From Bacteroidales bacterium (lineage in GTDB: Bacteria; Bacteroidota; Bacteroidia; Bacteroidales; UBA932), in contig JABUTQ010000232.1 of assembly GCA_021443605.1 (NCBI GenBank), positions 1-5,022 of the forward strand: 5,022 bases of DNA, given 5' to 3'. How positions within the stretch are numbered: position 1 is the first letter of the stretch; each line of letters opens with the position of its first letter. Position numbers and translations under genes: made by a program. This document shows, one piece after another, positions 1-5,022 of the stretch. A model generated the notes under the pieces. It was not told the DNA's origin. It did not search any database and worked only from the letters and a program-made list of their open reading frames with translations.

Positions 1-990
1 TTCCGCGAAGGGATAGAGCTGGTCTATGACAAGATTAAGGGCTCCTGCTCAATGCTGATTCTCACCGAAGACGGTATAATTGCTGCCAGAGACAGAATGG
101 GACGCACACCACTTGTAATCGGTCGCAAGGACGGGGCTTATGCCATCGCGAGCGAGACCACCAGTTTCCCTAATCTCGACTACGATGTTGAGCACTATAT
201 TGGTCCGGGGGAAATTGTCCGTGTCTGGAATGACCATACAGAACAACTCAAGGCTCCGCAGGAGAGGATGCAGATTTGTTCATTCCTTTGGATTTACTAC
301 GGATTCCCCGTAAGTAATTACGAAAACGTCAATGTGGAAGAAGTGCGATTCAAAAGCGGATGCCTTATGGGCTCCAAAGACGACACTCAGGTTGATTGCG
401 TCTGCGGCATCCCCGACTCCGGCGTGGGAATGGCGTATGGCTACGCAGAAGGCAAGGACGTCCCTTATCATCGCGCCATCTGCAAGTACACCCCCACCTG
501 GCCCCGCAGTTTCACCCCGAGCGACCAGACACGCCGCAATCTTGTGGCAAAGATGAAGCTCATCCCCAACAAATCGATGCTCAACGGAAAGAAAGTGCTT
601 TTCTGCGACGACTCAATCGTTCGCGGCACGCAACTGCGTGATAACGTGAAGATTCTGTATGATATGGGAGCAAAGGAAGTACATATGAGAATCGCATGTC
701 CGCCCCTTATCTATGGATGCCCGTTCATCGGATTCACCTCAAGCAAAAGCGATATGGAGCTCATCACCCGAAACATAATCAAGGAGTTTGAGGGTGACGC
801 CAATGCCAATTTGGAAAAATACGCCACCACAGGCTCTCCGGAATATAAACGTCTTGTTGAAGCTATCTGCAAGAGGCTTGGAATGGACACTCTCAAGTTC
901 AACACCATTGAAGACCTTGTGGAGGCAATCGGACTTCCGAAATGCAAGCTTTGCACACATTGCTTCGACGGCACGGGATGCTTCAAATAA
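1..990 (+). CDS. purF: Amidophosphoribosyltransferase (PurF-type), 5'-truncated
   Basis: PurF transfers ammonia from glutamine to PRPP to make phosphoribosylamine, the first committed step of purine synthesis in the cytoplasm. The window holds the last 329 residues; the reading frame is open from base 1, so the start and the catalytic N-terminal Cys lie upstream. Residues 11-56 are the end of the class II glutamine amidotransferase domain (ARDRMGRTPLVIG, ASETTSF). The phosphoribosyltransferase domain follows: PDSG at 138-141, KYTPTWPR at 162-169, and the PRPP-binding loop VLFCDDSIVRGTQL at about 199-212. Cys93, Cys240 and the Cys318/Cys321 pair sit where Bacillus-type PurF binds a [4Fe-4S] cluster, so a cluster is inferred. 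The tail CKLCTHCFDGTGC has two extra cysteines (315, 327). Tryptophan- and tyrosine-rich stretches differ from standard PurF, and my recollection is that Bacteroidales carry a longer (about 630-residue) PurF paralogue with this kind of C-terminus; the total length cannot be seen here. The family is certain; housekeeping copy versus paralogue is not. Confidence 0.93.
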   Translation, partial: FREGIELVYDKIKGSCSMLILTEDGIIAARDRMGRTPLVIGRKDGAYAIASETTSFPNLDYDVEHYIGPGEIVRVWNDHTEQLKAPQERMQICSFLWIYYGFPVSNYENVNVEEVRFKSGCLMGSKDDTQVDCVCGIPDSGVGMAYGYAEGKDVPYHRAICKYTPTWPRSFTPSDQTRRNLVAKMKLIPNKSMLNGKKVLFCDDSIVRGTQLRDNVKILYDMGAKEVHMRIACPPLIYGCPFIGFTSSKSDMELITRNIIKEFEGDANANLEKYATTGSPEYKRLVEAICKRLGMDTLKFNTIEDLVEAIGLPKCKLCTHCFDGTGCFK

Positions 991-1027
991 TTTACTTTCA
1001 GAACCCAACGAAACGGCAATAAATTCC

Positions 1028-1035
1028 TACTTTCG
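1028..1035 (+). promoter_or_regulatory. Weak candidate -7 element (TACTTTCG) before the barrel gene
   Basis: TACTTTCG matches the Bacteroidales -7 consensus TAnnTTTG at all but one fixed position, the same deviation as in the better promoter upstream of hpt. No TTTG is found about 20 bases upstream, where a -33 element would lie. If real, transcription would begin around 1040-1043 and give a leader of roughly 20 bases that starts inside the hairpin at 1036-1052. The alternative is that the barrel gene is expressed only by readthrough from the purF-like gene. Confidence 0.22.
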
Positions 1036-1055
1036 TCCTGAATTTATCAGGAGGA
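1036..1055 (+). promoter_or_regulatory. Strong Shine-Dalgarno overlapped by a perfect hairpin
   Basis: TCCTGA (1036-1041) and TCAGGA (1047-1052) form a perfect 6-bp inverted repeat around a 5-base ATTTA loop. The right arm overlaps AGGAGGA at 1049-1055, a full Shine-Dalgarno. The SD lies 7 bases before the GTG at 1062 and 4 bases before the GTG at 1059, so it favours 1062 as the start. No other gene start in this window has a comparable SD, as expected for Bacteroidia, whose ribosomes generally hide the anti-SD. The hairpin would mask four of the six core SD bases. It is not followed by a T-run, so it is not a terminator. That the hairpin regulates translation is inferred. Confidence 0.55.
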
Positions 1056-1061
1056 TTTGTG

Positions 1062-2786
1062 GTGAAAGAGATATCATTTTACAAGATTGTCCTCCGGGCA
1101 ATCTTTTTTTTATGGCTGTCGTATCAATCTGCGTTTTATTCTTATGGTCAGACAGTTACAGAGTCCATTGCTGCATATCTGGAACAGGCGGCGGAGTCTG
1201 GGCTCACAACTGGGATTGAAGAGTTGCTTGAGCTTTATGAAGAGCTCGAAAGGCATCCCCTCAACTTAAAAACCGCAGGCAGAGAGCAGTTGGAATCGCT
1301 GGGCATCCTCTCCATATTTCAGATTGAGAGTCTTTTGGAATACAGGGCAGAATATGGCGCACCCTTGTCTGTAGAAGAGTTGGCACTTGTGGATGGATTC
1401 AGCCCCACACTGGCGGGAATCCTTGCCCCATTCATCAGTTTTGGTTCGGAAAATGAATCCGATATGCGATTCCATTCAGCTATCCGTCTGAGATATGTCC
1501 CAGGATCACATTATGGCAAGACAGATGGCTCATACAGAGATTTTTACTACAATTTCACAGGAAGATACAACGATGAGTTCCTGTTCTCCGCATCGGCGGG
1601 ATGGAGCACGGAGAGGCTTAAAATGGTTATAGGAGATTACTCACCTCGGTTCGGACAGGGGTTGCTGTTATGGAAAGGTTTTTCGATGAACGGCTCCCTC
1701 TCCCCCGCAAATATAGTACGGCGCCCCTCCGGCTTTACACCATACAAAGGGACAGATAAATCACTATCTTTTCGTGGGATTGGTGTATCTTACTCATTTT
1801 CAAATGGATTCAATATCACATCTGCCATCGGAGCAAGAGCTTCGGGATTGAATCTGAGCTTTGCAGGAGAAAATTATAAAATAGGTATTTCGGGGCTTTT
1901 GGACTATACTGACATCAGTCTGAACAAATCCGACGATGGCAGGTCCACATCCCTGTCGGGCTCTCTCGGTTATGGATTCTCGGCAGACGGAGCGCTATCC
2001 TTCGGACACCTGCGGTTGTTTTCAGAAGTCGCTTACCATAAAGCGTTTGCAGCCGTAGCCGGAGCTGTCTATAGCCTCAGTTACAATTTTGAGGCATCCA
2101 TTCTGTTCAGATATTATCCGGAGAACTATGATGGCTCATTCGCAGGCGCATATTCCTCTGTATCAAAGGTTTCAAACCAGCACGGGATCACACTAAAAAC
2201 CTTAATCAGGCCATCTGACAAACTTTTGTTGCAGGCATCGGCCGAATATACGTACCACCCCGGCCCGAGATACCGTATTCCGGTGCCGTCATCGGTTACA
2301 AAGACAATTCTCCGTATTGAATATACACCCACTGAAAAATGGCTCGTCTATTCCCAATGGAACTTCGCCGCAAAAAGCTATGAGCAGACATTGAAAAACG
2401 ATATCCGGCTCGGAGCCAAGTGGAATGTTGCGGAATGGCTTGATATTCAGGCCAGAGGCGACTGCTGTCTCCTTTTTACGCACGACACGGATCGCAATGG
2501 ATACTCGATGCAGAAGGGATTCGCCGGCTTCGCTGAGGCATCGTTCCATTTTTGGAGAGGAAAGGTTTTGTTGACAGGCAGATTGACGGCATTTTCCACA
2601 GATGGATATCCCACAAGAATCTACTATTACGAAAGCGATGTCCCCCAGGCATTTTCGATTCCGTTCTATTATGACAAAGGGCTCTCTTGGTATGCCCTTG
2701 TCCGTTACAAATACCGTAGCGGCTGCGGCCTCTGCCTCAAAATCTCACCCAAAGGGCTCCGACTTCAAGCCGATTGGAAGTTTTAG
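1062..2786 (+). CDS. Secreted helix-hairpin-helix protein with outer-membrane beta-barrel domain
   Basis: The protein is 574 residues from the GTG at 1062; a GTG directly before it (1059) adds one residue, but the SD at 1049-1055 is better spaced for 1062. Residues 1-29 look like a signal peptide: Lys2, Lys8 and Arg12, a hydrophobic core around AIFFLWL, and probable cleavage before QTVTES. Residues about 50-62 are an acidic helix (IEELLELYEELE). Residues about 62-127 resemble paired helix-hairpin-helix motifs of ComEA type (HPLNLKTAGREQLESLG, then LSVEELALVDGFS). From about 135 to the end the sequence alternates polar and aromatic residues in a transmembrane-barrel pattern, includes FGQGLLLWKGFSM, and ends in DWKF, a terminal Phe typical of BAM-assembled barrels. 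Proteins of this layout are common in Bacteroidota, but I know of no assigned function. Helix-hairpin-helix motifs often bind DNA, which suggests but does not prove a DNA-related envelope role. A stem-loop with a T-run lies in the signal-peptide codons. Confidence 0.88.
   Translation: MKEISFYKIVLRAIFFLWLSYQSAFYSYGQTVTESIAAYLEQAAESGLTTGIEELLELYEELERHPLNLKTAGREQLESLGILSIFQIESLLEYRAEYGAPLSVEELALVDGFSPTLAGILAPFISFGSENESDMRFHSAIRLRYVPGSHYGKTDGSYRDFYYNFTGRYNDEFLFSASAGWSTERLKMVIGDYSPRFGQGLLLWKGFSMNGSLSPANIVRRPSGFTPYKGTDKSLSFRGIGVSYSFSNGFNITSAIGARASGLNLSFAGENYKIGISGLLDYTDISLNKSDDGRSTSLSGSLGYGFSADGALSFGHLRLFSEVAYHKAFAAVAGAVYSLSYNFEASILFRYYPENYDGSFAGAYSSVSKVSNQHGITLKTLIRPSDKLLLQASAEYTYHPGPRYRIPVPSSVTKTILRIEYTPTEKWLVYSQWNFAAKSYEQTLKNDIRLGAKWNVAEWLDIQARGDCCLLFTHDTDRNGYSMQKGFAGFAEASFHFWRGKVLLTGRLTAFSTDGYPTRIYYYESDVPQAFSIPFYYDKGLSWYALVRYKYRSGCGLCLKISPKGLRLQADWKF
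1083..1111 (+). terminator. Intrinsic-terminator-like hairpin inside the signal-peptide codons
   Basis: AAGATTGTCC (1083-1092) pairs with GGGCAATCTT (1096-1105) to give a 10-bp stem with one G-U pair and a 3-base TCC loop. It continues directly into a T-run ending at 1111. This has the form of a Rho-independent terminator, about 95-120 bases after the purF-like stop, yet it encodes residues 8-17 of the barrel protein's signal peptide. It could end most purF-like transcripts, act as an attenuator of the barrel gene, or be a chance product of codons for Lys-Ile-Val-Leu-Arg-Ala-Ile-Phe-Phe. The stem is only moderately GC-rich. Confidence 0.45.
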
Positions 2787-2818
2787 TTTTATATTTCAAT
2801 ACAAATCCCTAAAAAAAT

Positions 2819-2846
2819 TTTGATTTTCATATATATAATAGTTTTG
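2819..2846 (+). promoter_or_regulatory. Candidate higBA promoter in AT-rich gap
   Basis: The 64-base gap before the toxin gene is very AT-rich. It holds TAGTTTTG at 2839-2846, a full match to the Bacteroidales -7 consensus TAnnTTTG, and TTTG at 2819-2822, 16 bases upstream, somewhat closer than the usual 19-21. The predicted transcript start would fall at or just inside the toxin ATG at 2851, so the mRNA would be leaderless or nearly so. A perfect TATAAT lies at 2834-2839 but is not the element Bacteroidales primary sigma normally uses. The short palindromes AAAATTTT (2814-2821) and TATATATA (2830-2837) could be operator sequence for the antitoxin, but this is speculative. Confidence 0.35.
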
Positions 2847-2850
2847 CATT

Positions 2851-3150
2851 ATGAGAATAATATCACATAGAAAGCTTGTGGAATTCTATGAACAAGAAGG
2901 ATACGCGGACTCAAGAATCGCTTTGGAAAGGTGGTATGAACTCACAGAAAATGCCAAATGGAAGAATCTTGCCGACATCAAGCAGAGTTTTCCTGCAGTT
3001 GATTATGTTGGAAACCAACACTATGTATTCAACATACGGGGAAATAATTACAGGCTTGTAGTAGTTGTGCGGTTCACTATAGGCAGAGTTTATATAAGGT
3101 TTGTCGGAACACTCGACGATTACAATAAAATAGATGCTTCAACAATATAA
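2851..3150 (+). CDS. higB: HigB-family toxin (RelE-like mRNA interferase)
   Basis: This 99-residue protein matches the HigB_toxin family, whose members are small RelE-fold ribonucleases that cut mRNA, commonly on the ribosome, until neutralised by a partner antitoxin. Visible family signatures are the N-terminus MRIISHRKLVEF, the WYELTENAKWKN region at 28-39, VFNIRGNNYRLVV at 59-71, YIRFVGT at 81-87, and the ending YNKIDASTI at 91-99. The length is normal for the family and no motif is broken, so the toxin appears intact. The start at 2851 gives the standard family N-terminus; there is no Shine-Dalgarno. The gene precedes its antitoxin and overlaps it by one base, the toxin-first order typical of hig systems. 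GC is about 41% (98 of 240 bases in 2881-3120), against about 49% in sampled lines of hpt, consistent with horizontal gain. Toxic activity has not been shown here. Confidence 0.9.
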   Translation: MRIISHRKLVEFYEQEGYADSRIALERWYELTENAKWKNLADIKQSFPAVDYVGNQHYVFNIRGNNYRLVVVVRFTIGRVYIRFVGTLDDYNKIDASTI

Positions 3151-3521
3151 TGTTCACCCATATGGAAATAACGAAACAACAATATGAATATGCCCTTCAA
3201 AGAATAGAAGAGCTACTCCCTGAAGTAAACGATTCCCTTCCTGCCAATGACAAAAGGGTAATTGAACTGACAATGGTATCCGATATTGTGGAGGCATACG
3301 AGAAAAAACATTTTCCCATTGGCAAACCGAATGTGGGAGACATTATCAGAATTGCCGCCGAAGAGAAGGGTATAAGTCAGCGCCAATTGGCAGAAAATAT
3401 CGGAGTAAGCCCCTCACGCATAAACGATTACATTAAAGGAAGAGCTGAACCGTCTTTAAGGATTGCCGCCCGGCTTTGTACTATTTTGAGTATTCCCCCG
3501 GCAGTAATGTTAGGATTGTAA
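3150..3521 (+). CDS. higA: HigA-type antitoxin with Xre-family helix-turn-helix
   Basis: This 123-residue protein is the probable antitoxin for the toxin just upstream: it should bind and neutralise that protein and repress the shared promoter. Residues 1-60 form a mostly helical N-terminal part (ITKQQYEYALQRIEELLPEV) with a VSDIVEAYEKKHFPIG segment, which probably contacts the toxin. Residues 62-120 are an Xre/HTH_3 domain: DIIRIAAEEKGISQRQLAENIG, then recognition helix SPSRINDYIKG, then PSLRIAARLCTILSIPPAVML. The ATG at 3150 shares its A with the toxin's TAA stop (TAATG), which favours translational coupling. A second in-frame ATG at 3162 would give a protein four residues shorter starting MEITKQQ, and this may be the true start. 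No terminator is evident after the stop; an ACCG/CGGT inverted repeat there is too short. Pairing with the upstream toxin is strongly supported by order and overlap. Confidence 0.88.
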   Translation: MFTHMEITKQQYEYALQRIEELLPEVNDSLPANDKRVIELTMVSDIVEAYEKKHFPIGKPNVGDIIRIAAEEKGISQRQLAENIGVSPSRINDYIKGRAEPSLRIAARLCTILSIPPAVMLGL

Positions 3522-3562
3522 CCGAAACACGGTCTGCACACACAACGCGAGTATAAAACAAG

Positions 3563-3594
3563 TTTGGCATTTCTCCCGCTTAATCGTATCTTCG
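3563..3594 (+). promoter_or_regulatory. Bacteroidales-type promoter for hpt-adk
   Basis: TTTG at 3563-3566 and TATCTTCG at 3587-3594 are separated by 20 bases, the layout of the Bacteroidales primary promoter (-33 TTTG, -7 TAnnTTTG), with one mismatch in the -7 element. Transcription would begin near 3600 and leave a leader of about 25 A-rich bases before the hpt ATG at 3625. No Shine-Dalgarno is present in that leader. The 103-base gap between antitoxin and hpt holds nothing else recognisable. Confidence 0.6.
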
Positions 3595-3624
3595 CGGCGA
3601 AAAACAGCAAAAAATCCAAGCGTT

Positions 3625-4170
3625 ATGCAGATAAAGGTTCACGACAAGTACTTCAAGAAGTATATTTCCCACAAGAAAATCATTGAAGCGATTGAAGAAG
3701 TAGCGGAAAAGATTAATGCCGACTACCAGTTTTCGGAAGATGTGCCAATCGTACTTTGCGTGCTCAACGGCTCGATAATGTTTACCGGAGAACTGATGCA
3801 GCGTCTCCATTTCGACTGCGAGCTCCACAGCATCAAACTTTCCTCATATTCGGGGACACAATCCACCGGCGAAGTGAAAGAGGTGCTGGGGCTGAACATA
3901 GACATCAAAGGCCGGCCGGTAATCATCTCCGAAGACATCGTGGACACAGGCATTACGATTAATGCGCTCAGCAAATCCCTCCTTGAAAAAGGGGCAAAGG
4001 AAGTGAAGATTGCCACATTGTTCTTCAAACCGGAATCATACAGGGGAGGTTGCAAGATTGACTATGTCGCAATGGATATCCAAAACCAGTTTATCGTAGG
4101 TTTCGGTCTGGATTACAATCAGTTAGGCCGCAACTACGGGGATATTTACATCTTGGACGAGCCCAAATAA
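3625..4170 (+). CDS. hpt: Hypoxanthine phosphoribosyltransferase
   Basis: Hpt makes IMP (and usually GMP) from hypoxanthine or guanine and PRPP in the cytoplasm, salvaging purine bases. At 181 residues it has the usual length for the bacterial enzyme. Key motifs in order are VLNGSIMF at 46-53 (pyrophosphate-binding loop), KLSSYSGTQSTGEV at 71-84 (mobile loop that closes over the active site), VIISEDIVDTGIT at 99-111 (PRPP-binding signature with the acidic pair Glu103-Asp104 and general base Asp107), and FIVGFGLDYNQLGRNY at 155-170 (base-binding and C-terminal segment). The signature has Ile-Ser where many homologues have a hydrophobic residue before Glu-Asp, a mild variation. The ATG at 3625 fits the promoter at 3563-3594. 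adk follows after 37 bases with no terminator between, so the two are probably co-transcribed. An intact, functional enzyme is expected. Confidence 0.95.
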   Translation: MQIKVHDKYFKKYISHKKIIEAIEEVAEKINADYQFSEDVPIVLCVLNGSIMFTGELMQRLHFDCELHSIKLSSYSGTQSTGEVKEVLGLNIDIKGRPVIISEDIVDTGITINALSKSLLEKGAKEVKIATLFFKPESYRGGCKIDYVAMDIQNQFIVGFGLDYNQLGRNYGDIYILDEPK

Positions 4171-4207
4171 CCAAAGAATTATCATTAACCAACATAAACC
4201 TATAGAA

Positions 4208-4777
4208 ATGAAATACTACATTCTCTTCGGCCCTCCGGGGGCAGGCAAAGGGACACAAGCTGCCCTTTTGGTAGAAAAATATAACCTTCACCACGTATCT
4301 ACGGGAGATCTTCTTCGTAAAGAGATCAAGGCCGGCACTCCGCTCGGGCTCCAGGCCAAGGAAATCATCGCAAAGGGAGATCTCGTTCCCGATGCAATCG
4401 TAGAAGGGATGATTAAAAACGAAATCGTTTCTAATCAAGATGTTAAAGGATTCCTTTTTGATGGTTTCCCCCGCACGGTGGCACAAGCCGAGGCTCTCGA
4501 CAAGATGCTTGCAGAATTGAATACCGGCATCGACTCGATTATCTCCATCGCCATCAGCGATGAGGTTGTGCATCAGCGTATACACCACCGCGCAATGATA
4601 GAAAACCGCGCTGACGACGCCAATGACGAGACTATCCGCACCCGCATCGCCAACTATCACGAAAAAACCGAACCGCTGATTGCCTTCTACAAAGCTCAGA
4701 ACAAATACTTCGAGTTTGAAGGAGAAGGGACCATCGAAGAGATTTTCGGCCGCATTTCCAAGCACATAGAGAAATGA
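4208..4777 (+). CDS. adk: Adenylate kinase, short (LID-reduced) form
   Basis: Adk interconverts ATP + AMP and 2 ADP in the cytoplasm and keeps adenylate pools balanced. The protein has 189 residues, matching the short bacterial form that lacks the long zinc-binding LID insert; no Cys-X2-Cys zinc motif is present. Visible motifs are the P-loop GPPGAGKGT at 8-16, STGDLLR at 31-37 (AMP-binding), LFDGFPRT at 83-90, and the compact LID region with Arg124, Arg128, RADD at 134-137 and the R-x-R pair at 144/146 that contacts phosphates. The ATG at 4208 gives the normal N-terminus MKYYILFGPPG; the upstream sequence is A-rich without a Shine-Dalgarno. It lies 37 bases after hpt, a pairing I recall from other Bacteroidales, and its stop overlaps the next gene's start (ATGA). 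It probably shares the hpt promoter. Confidence 0.97.
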   Translation: MKYYILFGPPGAGKGTQAALLVEKYNLHHVSTGDLLRKEIKAGTPLGLQAKEIIAKGDLVPDAIVEGMIKNEIVSNQDVKGFLFDGFPRTVAQAEALDKMLAELNTGIDSIISIAISDEVVHQRIHHRAMIENRADDANDETIRTRIANYHEKTEPLIAFYKAQNKYFEFEGEGTIEEIFGRISKHIEK

Positions 4778-5022
4778 TTCTATCGAAAAGGGCATCAAGG
4801 GAAGATATCCCTTTGATTCACGAGATGGCTTGTGTGGCATTTCCCCACACATACGCCGCCATACTGCAGCCGGAACAGATAGACTATATGATGGATTGGA
4901 TGTATTCCCTCGAAAACCTGAACAAGCAGATGGAAGAGGGCCATATATTCTTCATCGTCTTCGAGGATGAGACTCCGGCGGGTTATGTCTCGATAAACCA
5001 AGAGGATACAGATTTGTTCCAC
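4774..5022 (+). CDS. GNAT-family N-acetyltransferase, 3'-truncated
   Basis: The first 83 residues are visible; the frame stays open to the window's right edge. GNAT enzymes transfer an acetyl group from acetyl-CoA to an amine on a protein or small molecule; the substrate here cannot be told. The N-terminus LSKRASREDIPLIHEMA (3-19) has the strand-then-helix opening of the fold. FPHTYAAILQPEQIDYMMDW follows at 23-42, resembling Bacteroidota members of the family, and then HIFFIVFEDETPAGYVSI (58-75), which reads as the central beta strands. The acetyl-CoA-binding motif (Q/R-x-x-G-x-G/A) would lie beyond the window, so the assignment rests on the N-terminal half. Its ATG at 4774 overlaps the adk TGA at 4775-4777 in an ATGA arrangement, implying translational coupling and membership in the hpt-adk unit. 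Confidence 0.78.
   Translation, partial: MILSKRASREDIPLIHEMACVAFPHTYAAILQPEQIDYMMDWMYSLENLNKQMEEGHIFFIVFEDETPAGYVSINQEDTDLFH

Noticed and set aside
788..1219. 143-codon + strand frame bridging the purF-like end and the barrel gene start
   Set aside because: It runs out of frame with two well-supported proteins and has no recognisable motif.
2834..2839. Perfect TATAAT as a sigma-70 -10 box for the toxin gene
   Set aside because: Bacteroidales primary sigma factor favours TAnnTTTG, and TATAAT arises easily in an AT-rich gap.
3521..3533. Inverted repeat ACCG/CGGT just after the antitoxin stop as a terminator
   Set aside because: The stem is only 4 bp and has no T-run after it.
3591..3601. Palindrome TTCGCGGCGAA near the hpt transcription start
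   Set aside because: The centre leaves too short a loop for a stable RNA hairpin, and a single short palindrome is weak support for an operator.
4091..4852. Long open frame (253 codons) on the minus strand across adk
   Set aside because: The + strand carries an unmistakable intact adenylate kinase with all motifs, and the minus frame shows no recognisable domain; it is antisense shadow of adk and the GNAT start.
1..5022. Search for CRISPR repeats, tRNAs, insertion sequences and transposases
   Set aside because: No regularly spaced repeats, cloverleaf sequences, terminal inverted repeats or transposase motifs were seen by eye.

Overview
The window looks like chromosomal DNA from a Bacteroidota member, most likely order Bacteroidales. 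The support is the protein types (a PurF-like enzyme with tyrosine/tryptophan-rich PRTase sequence, a helix-hairpin-helix/outer-membrane-barrel protein, and a short 189-residue adenylate kinase next to hpt), TTTG...TAnnTTTG-type promoter sequences, and the lack of Shine-Dalgarno sequences before most genes. A family such as Muribaculaceae would fit, but genus cannot be fixed from 5 kb. All genes read on the + strand, and no intergenic gap exceeds about 105 bases.

Layout. 1-990: C-terminal 329 residues of a PurF-type amidophosphoribosyltransferase, cut by the left edge. 991-1061: short intergenic region with a hairpin that overlaps a perfect AGGAGG. 1062-2786: a secreted protein with an N-terminal signal peptide, a ComEA-like helix-hairpin-helix region and a large C-terminal beta-barrel; a terminator-like hairpin with a T-run lies inside its signal-peptide codons. 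2851-3521: a toxin-antitoxin pair of the HigB/HigA type, toxin gene first, clearly lower in GC than its neighbours. 3563-3594: a good Bacteroidales-type promoter. 3625-4777: hpt then adk, 37 bases apart. 4774-5022: start of a GNAT acetyltransferase whose ATG overlaps the adk stop; cut by the right edge.

How the genes work together. Three are purine nucleotide genes: PurF commits PRPP to de novo purine synthesis, Hpt salvages hypoxanthine/guanine with PRPP, and Adk balances AMP/ADP/ATP. hpt-adk-GNAT probably forms one transcription unit from the promoter at 3563-3594. The barrel protein and the toxin-antitoxin pair lie between the purine genes without an obvious metabolic link. The most unusual signal is the 1036-1111 region: a strong SD in a lineage that rarely uses one, a hairpin covering it, a downstream sequence exactly complementary to it, and a terminator-like stem using that same complementary sequence. 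No tRNA, rRNA, CRISPR array, insertion sequence or wholly new system is evident.
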